From positions 1 to 64,000 of the forward strand of contig NZ_QLJH01000004.1 of NCBI RefSeq assembly GCF_003951315.1: a stretch of DNA of 64,000 nucleotides. The letters are read 5' to 3'. The position numbers were made by a program, and so were the translations under genes. The first letter of the stretch is position 1. Each line of letters starts with the position of its first letter. This document shows positions 30,685 to 39,683 of this stretch, in pieces. The DNA comes from Sphingomonas sp. S-NIH.Pt15_0812 (lineage in GTDB: Bacteria > Pseudomonadota > Alphaproteobacteria > Sphingomonadales > Sphingomonadaceae). The notes below the pieces were generated by a model. The model saw nothing but the letters and a program-made list of their open reading frames with translations, was not told where the DNA came from and did not search any database.

Positions 30685-31626
30685 TTATTCGGTGACGTTG
30701 CCGGTTCCGGCGGCGGTCGGAGCGATCGACTCCGCCCCCGTCGTCGCGACGGGCGCAGCCGGCGCGGGGCGTGCCGCAACCGGGCGGGGCGCGACGCTCT
30801 GTGTCGCATTCGACGCAGGCGTCGCGGCCGCGCCGTTCAGCCGCGCCGCCAGCGAGGCGGCATCGACCGGCACATCCTTGATCGGTCGCTTGCCATCGCC
30901 CAGGCGCGGGATGGCGGTGCCGTTGACGGTGATCTGCAACTCGTCCGGCCGGCCGACATTGATTTTCGGCCCCCGCGCATCGCGCGGCACGTCGAAACTC
31001 GCCCCCGGCGCCAGCGTGCCGAGATACAGCGTCTTGTTGTCGGCGTCATAGACACGCAACCACACCTCGTTCGCCCCGGCGGCCAGGCGCACCTGCCCCT
31101 CGGCCAGCGACGGCGTCGGGCTGGGGGCCGGCGCGACCGCGCGCGGCGGCACCGCGACGCTCGACGACGGGCCGGGCGACACCGCGCTCTCGCTGCCGCC
31201 ACCGCCGCGGAACAGATCGGTGCCGAACCAGAGGCCCGCCAGGATCACGATCGCCAACGCGCAACCCAACGTCACGATCGCCAGCCCGCGTGCGGGCACG
31301 CGCGCCGGATCGGCGGTCTCATAGGGACGATATTCGGGCGGACGGTCGACCTTGGCCAGTTCGGCGCGCACGGCCTGGGCCACCTGCACCTCGTCCGCGC
31401 CGACCGCACGGGCATAGGCGCGGCTGAACCCCACCGCATAGGTCGGCGAGGGCAAGGCGGCGAAATCGGTCGCCTCGATCGCCTCCAGATGGCGGAGCGG
31501 CACGCGCGTGCGCTGCCCCACCTCGGCCAGCGACAGCCCCTGCGCCTCGCGAAGGGCGCGCAAACGGTCACCGACCCGGTCGGGCCCGATGGCCGTCGCG
31601 GTCTCGCCGTGCTCGGGCTCGTTCAT
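30685..31626 (-). CDS. RodZ-like cytoskeletal/HTH membrane protein
   Basis: A 313-aa bitopic protein. The N-terminal helix-turn-helix domain (about 18-85, RLRALREAQGLSLAEVGQRT) binds MreB in RodZ. One transmembrane segment lies at about 113-134, followed by a Pro/Ala-rich periplasmic linker and a DUF4115-type beta domain (VWLRVYDADNKTLYLGTLAPG). The architecture is that of RodZ, which maintains rod shape. No mre genes are nearby. It heads the run rodZ-cpoB-tilS-ftsH, with cpoB 37 bases downstream. Confidence 0.85.
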   Translation of the reverse strand: MNEPEHGETATAIGPDRVGDRLRALREAQGLSLAEVGQRTRVPLRHLEAIEATDFAALPSPTYAVGFSRAYARAVGADEVQVAQAVRAELAKVDRPPEYRPYETADPARVPARGLAIVTLGCALAIVILAGLWFGTDLFRGGGGSESAVSPGPSSSVAVPPRAVAPAPSPTPSLAEGQVRLAAGANEVWLRVYDADNKTLYLGTLAPGASFDVPRDARGPKINVGRPDELQITVNGTAIPRLGDGKRPIKDVPVDAASLAARLNGAAATPASNATQSVAPRPVAARPAPAAPVATTGAESIAPTAAGTGNVTE

Positions 31627-31778
31627 CCATTCACTCCGCTGCGGGGCACCAACCCTTGCCGCCGACCCATCTTCCAGACCGTCCGGCCAGTGTCAACGCG
31701 GGGTAGGCGCGCTTTACCGGCCTTGCGACCGGCCCGACTCGACCGGCCGCAGCTTCCCCACGGCCCGTCCGTATACGT

Positions 31779-34052
31779 TCAGTTCAGCTCGACCCCATGC
31801 GCGATGGCCCATTCGGTCAGCACCGCGCGCATGTCGCGCCGCGGCTTGGCCAACAGGCCCGTGACGCAGGCGGTGAGTTCCGCATGGTCGAGCGAGCGGA
31901 TCATCGCCTTGACCGGTCCGACCGCCGCCGGGGTGATCGACAGACGGTCGATGCCCAGCCCGATCAGCGCCATCGCCTCCAGCGGCCGGCCGCCCATCTC
32001 GCCGCACACCGCCACCGGCACGCCCGCCGGCCGCGCCGCCTGCACCACCCGGTGAAGGAAGCGCAGGATCGAGGCGGACAGCCAGTCATAGCGTTCCGCC
32101 AGCTTCGGATTGGCGCGATCGGCGGCGAACAGGAATTGCGTCAGGTCGTTGGTGCCGATCGACAGGAATTCCACCTCGGGCAGCAGCAGGTCGAGCTGTT
32201 CGGCCAGCGCCGGCACCTCCAGCATCGCGCCATAGCGGATTTCGCTCGGCAACCGCTTGCCGCGTCCCGCCAGGAACACGCGCTGCGCCTCGAACAGCGC
32301 CTTGGCCTCGTCGAACTCCCAGGGTTCGGACACCATCGGGAACATGACGTTCAGCGTCCGCCCCGCCGCCGCTTCCAGCAGCGCGCGTGCCTGCGCCTTC
32401 ATCAGCCCGTCGCGCTCCAGAGCGAGGCGCAGCGCGCGCCAGCCCATCGCCGGATTCTCCTCGGTCCCCGCCTCGACGTTCAGATAGGGCAGCGCCTTGT
32501 CGCCGCCGATGTCGATCGTCCGGAACACCACCGGCCGGTCGCCCGCCTGCTCCAGCACCTCGCGATAGAGCCGCTGCTGCCGCTCGCGCTGCGGCAGCGT
32601 CGCCGATACCAGGAACTGGAACTCGGTGCGGAACAGGCCGATCCCGTCCGCGCCGGTCAGGTCGAGCGCCGCAACGTCATCACGCAGCCCGGCATTGACC
32701 ATCAGCGTGACGCGGTGCCCGTCCTTCGTCTCGGGCGGCAGGTCGCGCAGCGCCGCGAAGGCCGCGCGCCGCTTCTGCCGCACCGCCAGCTTCGCCTCGA
32801 ACGCCTCTTCCATCGCCGCGGAGGGGCGGACAAAGACATTGCCCTCGGTCACGTCGAGCAGCAGCACGTCGCCCTCGGCGATCAAGCGGCGCACGTCGCG
32901 CACCCGGCCCAGCACCGGCACCCCCATCGCCCGCGCGACGATGGTGACGTGCGCGGTCAGCGAGCCTTCCTCCAGCACCACGCCCTTCAACCGGCGGCGG
33001 TCATATTCCAGCAGCTCGGCCGGCCCCAGATTGCGCGCGATCAGGATCGTGTCCTGGCGCAATCCAAGCTGCGCGGCGGTGCCCATCTGCCCGGACACGA
33101 TGCGGAGCAGCCGGTTGGAGAGGTCCTCCAGGTCGTGCATCCGGTCGGCGAGCAGCGGATCGTCGATCTGGCGCATCCGCTGGCGCGTCCGCTGCTGCAC
33201 CCGCTCGATCGCCGCCTCGGCGGTCAGGCCGCTGTCGATCGCCTCGTTGATCCGGCGGCTCCACCCCTCGTCATAGGCGAACATCTTGTAGGTCTCGAGC
33301 ACCTCCATATGCTCGCCGCCCACGCCGAATTCCGCCTCGCGCGTCATCCGCTCGATCTGCTCGCGCATCTTGTCGAACGCGGCGTAGACGCGGTGCCGCT
33401 CCGCATCGGTATCCTCGGCGACGGTATGCTCGACGACGATGCGGGGCTGGTGGAACACCGCGCAGCCCTGGCCCATGCCGTCGACCAGCTTCAGGCCGGG
33501 GATGCGGACCGAGGCGGTCGATTGCGGCCGGTGCGCGCCGGTGGTCGCGACGTCGATCAGCCCGGCATTGGCGATCAGTTCGGACAGCACCATCGCCACC
33601 GTCTGCAACGCCTCGATCTCGATGTCCTGGTAGCGGCGCTGGTCGACATGCTGCACCGCCAGCACGCCCACCACCCGCTCGCGCCGGATGATCGGCACGC
33701 CGGCGAAGCTGTGGAACCGCTCCTCGCCCGTTTCCGGCATGTAGCGGAAATCCGGATGGCTCGCCGCCTCGTCCAGGTTCAGGATCTCGGCGCGTTCGGC
33801 CAATGTCCCGACCAGCCCCTCGCCCAGCGCCAGCTTGGTGACATGGACCGCCTCCTGCGCCAGTCCGCGCGTGGCGAACAGTTCCAGCACGCCCTCGCGC
33901 AGCAGGTAGATCGAACAGACCTCGCTGTCCGTCTCCTCGCCGATGATGTTGACGACCTGGTTGAGTTTGGCCTGCGCCGGCATCCGCGACGCCATCACGT
34001 CATGGAGACGGACCAGGATCTCTCGGGCGGAGGCGGCGGCGGTGGCGAGCAT
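31779..34052 (-). CDS. ptsP: Phosphoenolpyruvate-protein phosphotransferase PtsP (EI-Ntr)
   Basis: A 757-aa enzyme I of the nitrogen phosphotransferase system, which passes phosphate from PEP to NPr and then EIIA-Ntr. The N-terminal GAF domain (about 10-160) senses the nitrogen signal (glutamine or 2-oxoglutarate in relatives). The phosphorylated residue is His368 in SLTAHVTIVARAMG. The C-terminal PEP-binding barrel has LFRTEFQFL and the SIGTNDLTQF signature. The start at 34052 is chosen on GAF length. The other Ntr-PTS genes are not in the window. Confidence 0.93.
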   Translation of the reverse strand: MLATAAASAREILVRLHDVMASRMPAQAKLNQVVNIIGEETDSEVCSIYLLREGVLELFATRGLAQEAVHVTKLALGEGLVGTLAERAEILNLDEAASHPDFRYMPETGEERFHSFAGVPIIRRERVVGVLAVQHVDQRRYQDIEIEALQTVAMVLSELIANAGLIDVATTGAHRPQSTASVRIPGLKLVDGMGQGCAVFHQPRIVVEHTVAEDTDAERHRVYAAFDKMREQIERMTREAEFGVGGEHMEVLETYKMFAYDEGWSRRINEAIDSGLTAEAAIERVQQRTRQRMRQIDDPLLADRMHDLEDLSNRLLRIVSGQMGTAAQLGLRQDTILIARNLGPAELLEYDRRRLKGVVLEEGSLTAHVTIVARAMGVPVLGRVRDVRRLIAEGDVLLLDVTEGNVFVRPSAAMEEAFEAKLAVRQKRRAAFAALRDLPPETKDGHRVTLMVNAGLRDDVAALDLTGADGIGLFRTEFQFLVSATLPQRERQQRLYREVLEQAGDRPVVFRTIDIGGDKALPYLNVEAGTEENPAMGWRALRLALERDGLMKAQARALLEAAAGRTLNVMFPMVSEPWEFDEAKALFEAQRVFLAGRGKRLPSEIRYGAMLEVPALAEQLDLLLPEVEFLSIGTNDLTQFLFAADRANPKLAERYDWLSASILRFLHRVVQAARPAGVPVAVCGEMGGRPLEAMALIGLGIDRLSITPAAVGPVKAMIRSLDHAELTACVTGLLAKPRRDMRAVLTEWAIAHGVELN

Positions 34053-34134
34053 GGCCGCATGAGCTACCAGAACTGTGGCACGGATGCCACGGTGCAAATG
34101 GTCGGGGATGGCGCGACCGACCCCGGCCGTAGCG

Positions 34135-35154
34135 TCAGTCGAACAGCCCATCCTGCGACCCCGCCGGCGGGTTCAGCCCCAGATGCTTCCAGCCCCCGGC
34201 ATTCAGCACGCGGCCCCGCGCGGTGCGCGCGACCAGCCCGAGCTGGATCAGATAGGGCTCGATCACTTCCTCGATCGTGTCGCGCGGCTCGGACAGGCCG
34301 GCGGCCAGCGTCTCCACCCCGACCGGCCCGCCGCGATAGATGTCGGCGATCATGTGCAGATAGCGCCGGTCCATCGCGTCCAGCCCCAGCGAGTCGACCT
34401 CCAGCCGGGTGAGCGCGGCGTCGGCGATCCGCGCATCGACCACCGGCGCCCCCGCCACATCGGCGAAGTCGCGCACCCGGCGCAGCAGCCGCCCGGCGAT
34501 GCGCGGCGTGCCGCGCGCGCGCCGCGCGATCTCGGTCGCGCCGTCCGGGGCGATGCCCAGGTCGAGCAGCCCGGCGGCGCGGGTCACCACGCGCATCAGT
34601 TCCTCGACCGTATAGAATTGCAGCCGCACCGGAATGCCGAACCGGTCGCGAAGCGGCGTGGTCAGCAATCCCTGGCGCGTCGTCGCCCCGACCAGCGTGA
34701 AGCGCGGCAGGTCGATCCGCACGCTGCGCGCCGACGGTCCCTCGCCGATCATCAGGTCGAGCGCGCGGTCCTCCATCGCCGGATAGAGCACCTCCTCCAC
34801 CGCCGGCTGGAGCCGGTGGATCTCGTCGATGAACAGCACGTCGCCATCCTCGAGATTGGTGAGCAGCGCCGCGAGATCGCCCGACTTGGCGATCACCGGG
34901 CCGGAGGTGGCGCGGAAGCCGACGCCCATCTCGCGCGCGATGATCTGCGCCAGCGTCGTCTTGCCCAGGCCGGGCGGCCCGAAGAACAGCACATGGTCCA
35001 GCGCGTCGCCCCGCCCGCGCGCCGCCTGGATGAAGATGCGCAGATTCTCGCGCGCCGCCTTCTGTCCGACGAAATCGTCCAGGCTCTTGGGGCGCAGCGC
35101 GGCATCCACATCCTCGGGGCGGCGGCTGGCGGAGAGGATGCGGTCGTCGGTCAC
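34135..35154 (-). CDS. ruvB: Holliday junction branch-migration helicase RuvB
   Basis: A 339-aa AAA+ motor of the RuvAB complex. Walker A GPPGLGKT lies at 59-66, Walker B FIDEIHRL near 112, GATTRQGLL (sensor 1) near 160, and the C-terminal winged helix begins near residue 260. GTG 35154 is chosen because VTDDRILS matches the family start; the frame is open further upstream. ruvA lies 0.7 kb away on the same strand, but an oppositely oriented ExoD-like gene stands between them. Confidence 0.95.
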   Translation of the reverse strand: MTDDRILSASRRPEDVDAALRPKSLDDFVGQKAARENLRIFIQAARGRGDALDHVLFFGPPGLGKTTLAQIIAREMGVGFRATSGPVIAKSGDLAALLTNLEDGDVLFIDEIHRLQPAVEEVLYPAMEDRALDLMIGEGPSARSVRIDLPRFTLVGATTRQGLLTTPLRDRFGIPVRLQFYTVEELMRVVTRAAGLLDLGIAPDGATEIARRARGTPRIAGRLLRRVRDFADVAGAPVVDARIADAALTRLEVDSLGLDAMDRRYLHMIADIYRGGPVGVETLAAGLSEPRDTIEEVIEPYLIQLGLVARTARGRVLNAGGWKHLGLNPPAGSQDGLFD

Positions 35155-35194
35155 GCTTCGTTCCGTAGCCGCACCCGCCGCCCAGGTCGAGAGA

Positions 35195-35220
35195 GGAACC
35201 GGCGCGCCCGACCCCACGTT
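35195..35220 (+). promoter_or_regulatory. Candidate EcfG promoter of the ExoD-like gene
   Basis: GGAAC (35195-35199) and CGTT (35217-35220) are 17 bases apart, an exact match to the alphaproteobacterial general stress sigma factor consensus. The start codon of the ExoD-like gene is at 35229, only 8 bases after CGTT, so the transcript would be leaderless or nearly so; indeed no Shine-Dalgarno is visible. It lies in the 74-base gap between the divergent ruvB and exoD-like genes. Confidence 0.58.
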
Positions 35221-35228
35221 GCGGGTCC

Positions 35229-35822
35229 ATGGCAGAGGACCCCCGCAGCGTCGGCGACATCCTGGACACGCTCGAGACGCTGGCGGACCGCCAGTCGCGC
35301 GTGTCGCTGGAGGATGCCGTCGCGGCGTTCGGCAACCGGTCCTATGGCCCCTTCCTGCTGGTGCCCGCGCTGATCGAAATCTCGCCGATCGGCGGCATTC
35401 CCGGCCTGCCCACGGTGCTGGCGGCGATCATCATCCTCTTCGCCGCGCAGATGCTGATCGGTCGCAAGCATCTCTGGCTGCCGCGCATCATCGGCAAGCG
35501 GGCCGCCTCCGCCGGGACGGTGCACCGCGCCACCGCCAAGCTGCGCGGCGTGGCGGACGTGGCGGACCGCTGGTTCCACGGCCGCCTGCCGGCACTGACC
35601 CGGGGACCGTTCGTCCGCATCGCCGCGCTCGCCACGATCGGGCTGGCGCTTACGGTGCCGCCGCTCGAACTCCTGCCCTTCGCCAGCACCGCGCCGATGG
35701 CGGCGATCGCGGCGTTCGGCCTGGCGCTGCTGGTCCGTGACGGTGCGCTGATGATCGCGGCGATCCTCCTTGCCGGCGTCGCGACGGCGGTGGGGATCGG
35801 CCTGATCGGCAGCAGCCGCTAG
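35229..35822 (+). CDS. ExoD-family membrane protein
   Basis: A 197-aa inner-membrane protein with the ExoD signature ([20 protein letters not shown] at about 40-59), a hydrophobic segment following it, and two more near residues 130-150 and 155-190. ExoD was named for an exopolysaccharide and alkaline-stress phenotype in Sinorhizobium; its biochemical role is unknown. It is transcribed alone, opposite to ruvB and ruvA, and its stop is 5 bases from that of ruvA. The upstream EcfG-like site suggests stress induction. Confidence 0.85.
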   Translation: MAEDPRSVGDILDTLETLADRQSRVSLEDAVAAFGNRSYGPFLLVPALIEISPIGGIPGLPTVLAAIIILFAAQMLIGRKHLWLPRIIGKRAASAGTVHRATAKLRGVADVADRWFHGRLPALTRGPFVRIAALATIGLALTVPPLELLPFASTAPMAAIAAFGLALLVRDGALMIAAILLAGVATAVGIGLIGSSR

Positions 35823-35827
35823 CGTCG

Positions 35828-36424
35828 TTACTTCGCCGCCTTGCGCAGCGCCAGGCGGACCAGCGCGTCGAGGCTGGCGGTGCCGCCCAGTTCCTCTTCC
35901 GCCGCCGCCACCGCCGTCGTCGCGTCGGCCGGGCGGAAGCCCAGATTGAGGAGCGCCGACACCGCATCGGCGGACGCACCGACGGGCGCCGCCTGGCCGA
36001 TCGCGGCGGGGCCGAGCGGGATCGCGCCGACCTTGTCCTTCAGCTCGCGGACGATCCGCTCCGCCAGTTTGGGGCCGACGCCGTTGGCCCGCGCGACCAT
36101 CGCCTTGTCCTGTGCGCCCACCGCCCGCGCCAGCTCGCCCGGCTCCAGCGCCGACAGGATCGCCAGCGCCACGCGCGACCCCACGCCCTGCACGCCGGTC
36201 AGCAGCCGGAACCAGTCGCGCTCGCCCGCCGAGGCGAAGCCGACCAGCCGGATCGAGTCCTCCGACACCAGCATTTCGGTGAACAGCGTCGCCGCCTCGC
36301 CCACCGGTCCGATCGCCGCCAGCGTGCGCGACGAGGCCCCGATCAGATACCCGACGCCGCCGACATCGATCACCGCATGGTCGATACCGGTCGAATCGAG
36401 ACGGCCCTTGAGATGTGCGATCAT
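35828..36424 (-). CDS. ruvA: Holliday junction DNA helicase subunit RuvA
   Basis: A 198-aa tetrameric junction-binding protein. The N-terminal OB-fold ([13 protein letters not shown] to about 65), helix-hairpin-helix motifs with [16 protein letters not shown] and [12 protein letters not shown], a flexible linker, and the C-terminal domain that contacts RuvB are all visible. The start at 36424 is the family start. It is separated from ruvB by the opposite-strand ExoD-like gene; ruvC is 5 kb away beside yebC. Confidence 0.95.
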   Translation of the reverse strand: MIAHLKGRLDSTGIDHAVIDVGGVGYLIGASSRTLAAIGPVGEAATLFTEMLVSEDSIRLVGFASAGERDWFRLLTGVQGVGSRVALAILSALEPGELARAVGAQDKAMVARANGVGPKLAERIVRELKDKVGAIPLGPAAIGQAAPVGASADAVSALLNLGFRPADATTAVAAAEEELGGTASLDALVRLALRKAAK

Positions 36425-36502
36425 GCGCGACTGGTAGAAGAGCGGAGCCGCGCCGTCACCACCGCGCCAAGCCGCTTTTGCCGGGCACCAAGCTTTTCTT
36501 GT

Positions 36503-36526
36503 TATCCCTACTAGATTGATGGGATA
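36503..36526 (+). promoter_or_regulatory. Inverted repeat upstream of cysE
   Basis: TATCCC (36503-36508) and GGGATA (36521-36526) form a 6-bp inverted repeat around 12 bases (TACTAGATTGAT), in an AT-rich patch 28 bases before the serine acetyltransferase start. It overlaps a possible -35 (TTGTTA, 36499-36504) and -10 (GGATAT, 36522-36527). It may be an operator for a sulfur or cysteine regulator of the Rrf2 type; the regulator is a guess. Confidence 0.4.
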
Positions 36527-36553
36527 TGCTCCGGTTCGAAAGGAGCCGCTCCG

Positions 36554-37501
36554 ATGACCATCCCCCTCCATGCCGATACACCCGCCAGCGGCTCCGCGAT
36601 CGACGAGGCGATGCAGGGCCTCGCCTCGGCGCGCCGCGCCTGGCGCGACCGGCATCCGGTGGCGATCAGTCGCTTCCCCGACCGGGGCGCGATCGAGCGG
36701 GCGGTCGAGCTGCTCTCCGCCGCGCTCTACCCGCAGCGGATCGGCGGCTATCGCGGCCGCCCCGAGGATGAGGACCGGTTCGTCGCCGCCAAGCTGATGG
36801 CCGCGCTGGTCGAGCTGGAACGGGAGATCGGCCATGAACTCGCCTATTGGCAGGACGAGTCGCAGGCGCGCTTCGACCCCGACCAGGTCAGCCTGATCGT
36901 CCGCCTGTTCGCCGCGACGCTGGGCGAGGTGCGCCGCCTGACCGACAGCGATGTCGAGGCGGCGTTCCTGGGCGACCCCGCCGCGCGCAGCGTCGACGAG
37001 ATCCTGATCTGCTATCCCGGCGCGATCGCCAGCCTGCACCACCGCATCGCCCATCCACTCTATGGACTGGGCGCGCCGATCGTGGCGCGGATCGTGTCGG
37101 AACTGGCCAATGGCCGCACCGGCATCGACATCCATCCGGGCGCCACGATCGGCGGTCATTTCTTCATCGACCATGGCACCGGCGTCGTCATCGGCGAAAC
37201 CGCGATCATCGGCGAGCGGGTGCGCCTCTACCAGCATGTCACGCTCGGCGCGCGGACGCCGGCCGGCACCACCGATCTCGCCCCGCGCGATCGTTATGCC
37301 CGGCATCCGATCGTGGAGGATGATGTCGTCATCTATGCCGGCGCGACGATCCTGGGCCGGGTGTCGATCGGCCGGGGCACGACGATCGGCGGCAATGTCT
37401 GGCTGCTGTCCGACGTGCCGCCCGACAGCATCGTCACCCAGCCCGAGGCGATTCAGCTGAGCCGTGCCGAGGCCGAGCGGCTGCGCGAGGCGCTGACCTG
37501 A
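36554..37501 (+). CDS. cysE: Serine O-acetyltransferase (EpsC-type)
   Basis: A 315-aa enzyme making O-acetylserine for cysteine synthesis. The helical N-terminal half ends with the [19 protein letters not shown] segment, which carries a catalytic His, followed by a left-handed beta-helix of hexapeptide repeats ([20 protein letters not shown], then [10 protein letters not shown]). It is longer than the enteric CysE and matches the EpsC group. AAAGGAG lies before ATG 36554. A 78-aa lipoprotein gene follows at 30 bases. Confidence 0.9.
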   Translation: MTIPLHADTPASGSAIDEAMQGLASARRAWRDRHPVAISRFPDRGAIERAVELLSAALYPQRIGGYRGRPEDEDRFVAAKLMAALVELEREIGHELAYWQDESQARFDPDQVSLIVRLFAATLGEVRRLTDSDVEAAFLGDPAARSVDEILICYPGAIASLHHRIAHPLYGLGAPIVARIVSELANGRTGIDIHPGATIGGHFFIDHGTGVVIGETAIIGERVRLYQHVTLGARTPAGTTDLAPRDRYARHPIVEDDVVIYAGATILGRVSIGRGTTIGGNVWLLSDVPPDSIVTQPEAIQLSRAEAERLREALT

Positions 37502-37531
37502 CCGCTTCATTATTTCAACAGGAGGAATTGG

Positions 37532-37768
37532 ATGAAGACCCGGACCATCTTGCCGCTGCTCGCAGCCGCCACGCTCGGCCTGTCGGCCTGCGGGCCCAAG
37601 GCGGAGACGAGCGACGGCAATGCCGCGCTGAATGCCGCCGATGCCGACCTGGCCGACAACCTCACCGCGACCGACGAACCGCTGGCCGCCGACAATGCCG
37701 CGCTCGGCAACGACGTCCTGGTCAACGACTCGCTCGGTAACGAGACCGCCCCCGGCAACGGCCTCTGA
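37532..37768 (+). CDS. Small lipoprotein, Asn/Asp/Ala-rich
   Basis: A 78-aa precursor with a lipoprotein signal ([20 protein letters not shown], lipidated Cys20). The mature part of about 58 residues is rich in Ala, Asn and Asp, acidic and probably unstructured. No family recognised. Ribosome site AGGAGG is strong. It may share the cysE transcript; no link in function is visible. Confidence 0.7.
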   Translation: MKTRTILPLLAAATLGLSACGPKAETSDGNAALNAADADLADNLTATDEPLAADNAALGNDVLVNDSLGNETAPGNGL

Positions 37769-37829
37769 CCCTTTCGGCGGGCGACCGCCGCACCCTATCG
37801 CCTGGAATGCTCCCTAGGCGTAGCCTCCT

Positions 37830-37856
37830 GGCCCGGCGCTGTCCCAGCGTCGGGCC
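37830..37856. terminator. Bidirectional hairpin between convergent genes
   Basis: An 11-bp stem (GGCCCGGCGCT at 37830-37840 with AGCGTCGGGCC at 37846-37856, one G-U pair) has a 5-base loop. It sits between the lipoprotein gene and the convergent sulfotransferase gene. Only a short T pair follows on the plus strand. Confidence 0.5.
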
Positions 37857-37871
37857 GCTTCGTGTCCGGGG

Positions 37872-39329
37872 TCATGCCGCATAGGCGCGGACGAACGGCT
37901 CCAGATGACGGCGATAGGGCTCCGCCACGCCCAGCCCGTCGCGATTGATCGGCCGGCGGACCTGGAGGCTGCTCGCCGTCGCCACCACCCGGTCGGTCTG
38001 GTGGAAATCATAGGCGGCGCGTTCGTCGGCCAGCCCGCAATGACGAAGCAACCGGCCGATCCACGGCTCCGGATCGGTCACGAAATCGGTGAACGGCACC
38101 ACCAGCAGCCGGTCGCCCAGCCGCGCCTGCCAATAGGCGAGCATCTGGTCCTCCAGCCGGAAATGATGCGCGATATCGCCCAGGTCGTGGCTCCAGCCGA
38201 CGCCATGGATGAAGAAGGTGCGGAAGCAGGACCAGGCGCTGTCGAGCGGATCGCGGCGCATCCAGATCAGCGGCGCATCGGGCAGCATCGTCGCGATCAG
38301 CCCCAGGAAGCGGCTGTTGTCGATCGTCTTGTCGACGATCCGCCCCGCCGGCCCGAATCGCTCGGACAGGAGGTGGAGGTAGAGGCCCGCCATCGCCTCC
38401 AGCGACCCGCCCGCCGCCAGATGCCGCTCGATCGCCTCGGCCGACACGCCGCCGGTGGCGACCGCGACCTGGTGCGCGACGCTGATCTCCGCGCCGTCCG
38501 CCACCGCGCTATGGCTGGTCAGGATCTGCTCGACCAGCGTCGTGCCCGATCGCGGCAGGCCGGTGACGATGATCGGACGGTCGGTGGCGATCGACTGACG
38601 CGCGCGCATCCGCTCGAACCAGTCGCCCTCGAACCCGCTCCGCGCGGCCCGCGCATTGGCCTCGTTGCCGGCACGGCTATAGGGCCGCTCCGCCTTAAGC
38701 AGCGCCGCGCCGCGCGCATAGGCGGCGAAGGCGGCATCGGTCTCGCCGCGATCGGCGTGGAGCTTGCCCAGCGCATAGCAGAAGCGCGCATAATCGCCGG
38801 GCGCCTGTCCCTCCGCCGCCTTCGCCTCGGCCAGCATCCGCTCGCCCAGGGGATGGTCGCGCAGATGGACGGTCGCGGCCAGCGACAGCCAGGCCGGGCC
38901 CCAGCCCGGCCGTGCGCCGAGCACCCGTTCGAGCTGCTCGCGCCCCTCCTCGACCAGCCCCAAAGTCACCGCCGTGTTGCCCCGCACATAGGCATGGCCG
39001 GCCCGATCCGGCACGTCGACCGGCAGTCGCGCGATCAGCGCATGCGCCTCGCGCAGCCGGTTGGTCTGGGTCAGCAGCACCACCTTGGCGAACTGCGCCT
39101 GGGGCGATCCGCCCGCCGCCGCGACGAAGGCGTCCATCGCCCGATGCGCCAGCCCGAACTCGCCACTGACCCGCATCAGTTCGGCGAGCGCCCGCCACTG
39201 CGCGCCCAGCGGTGCGCGCCCCTGGAGCAGCGCCGCCACCGCCGCATTGGTGGCGGCCCGGTCCTTTGCCGCCGTGGCGGCTTTCAGGGCGGCGATCATC
39301 GGCAGGAGGGATGCGCTTTGGTTCGTCAT
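37872..39329 (-). CDS. TPR-containing sulfotransferase
   Basis: A 485-aa protein. The N-terminal 230 residues are alpha-helical TPR-like repeats (for example FGLAHRAMDAFVAAAGG and GPAWLSLAATVHLRDHP). The C-terminal domain is a PAPS-dependent sulfotransferase: 5'-phosphosulfate loop VTGLPRSGTTLVEQIL near residue 255, and the 3'-phosphate region IWMRRDPLDSAWSCFRTFF near residue 370. The acceptor is unknown; such TPR-sulfotransferases are frequent in sphingomonads and may modify glycans or peptides. A candidate EcfG promoter lies 155 bases upstream. Confidence 0.82.
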   Translation of the reverse strand: MTNQSASLLPMIAALKAATAAKDRAATNAAVAALLQGRAPLGAQWRALAELMRVSGEFGLAHRAMDAFVAAAGGSPQAQFAKVVLLTQTNRLREAHALIARLPVDVPDRAGHAYVRGNTAVTLGLVEEGREQLERVLGARPGWGPAWLSLAATVHLRDHPLGERMLAEAKAAEGQAPGDYARFCYALGKLHADRGETDAAFAAYARGAALLKAERPYSRAGNEANARAARSGFEGDWFERMRARQSIATDRPIIVTGLPRSGTTLVEQILTSHSAVADGAEISVAHQVAVATGGVSAEAIERHLAAGGSLEAMAGLYLHLLSERFGPAGRIVDKTIDNSRFLGLIATMLPDAPLIWMRRDPLDSAWSCFRTFFIHGVGWSHDLGDIAHHFRLEDQMLAYWQARLGDRLLVVPFTDFVTDPEPWIGRLLRHCGLADERAAYDFHQTDRVVATASSLQVRRPINRDGLGVAEPYRRHLEPFVRAYAA

Positions 39330-39483
39330 TCCAGAAGGATAACCGAAGCCTTCGCGCCTGCATCAGGAAATCCGCATCCCAGGGGCGCGCTGCACCGCCA
39401 CACCGGCCGTTCCCGCGCAATCACGCTGGGTACTAGCTCCGCTCCGGCTCTATTTACAGCCAGAACGGTTATAGGCGCGCTAC

Positions 39484-39508
39484 AACGATTTGTCCGCGTG
39501 TCGGTTCC
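39484..39508 (-). promoter_or_regulatory. Candidate EcfG promoter, minus strand
   Basis: On the minus strand, GGAAC (39508-39504) and CGTT (39487-39484) are 16 bases apart, within the 16-17 allowed for EcfG promoters. The next gene in that direction is the TPR-sulfotransferase, whose start is 155 bases further, so a long leader would be needed. The rest of the 354-base gap (39330-39683) contains no gene. Confidence 0.42.
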
Positions 39509-39600
39509 GCCGGACGACAAAGCTGTTACCCTCTCTCAGGAGATCATGACAAGATACGGTAGGATATGGCTTTATCGATGACATTTTCGTTCAAAATGCA

Positions 39601-39640
39601 TTGACAGCCTCGCTGACCCAATGGTTAATATCGCATTAAC
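39601..39640 (+). promoter_or_regulatory. Promoter with perfect CtrA-type site
   Basis: TTGACA (39601-39606) and TTAATA (39625-39630) are 18 bases apart. Overlapping the -10 is TTAATATCGCATTAAC (39625-39640), an exact TTAA-N7-TTAAC, the full CtrA box of Alphaproteobacteria. It lies 44 bases before the start of the secreted metalloprotease gene. Its place over the -10 would suit cell-cycle-linked repression more than activation. Confidence 0.6.
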
Positions 39641-39683
39641 GAAGCCTGCCAGGGATGGGGGTTCGTCAACCAAAGGGGTTATC

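Noticed and set aside
31797..34412. An 871-codon plus-strand open frame
   Set aside because: It is antisense to ptsP and part of ruvB, with no recognisable domain.
35828..37510. A long minus-strand extension of ruvA
   Set aside because: RuvA begins at MIAHLKGRL at 36424. The extension is antisense to cysE.
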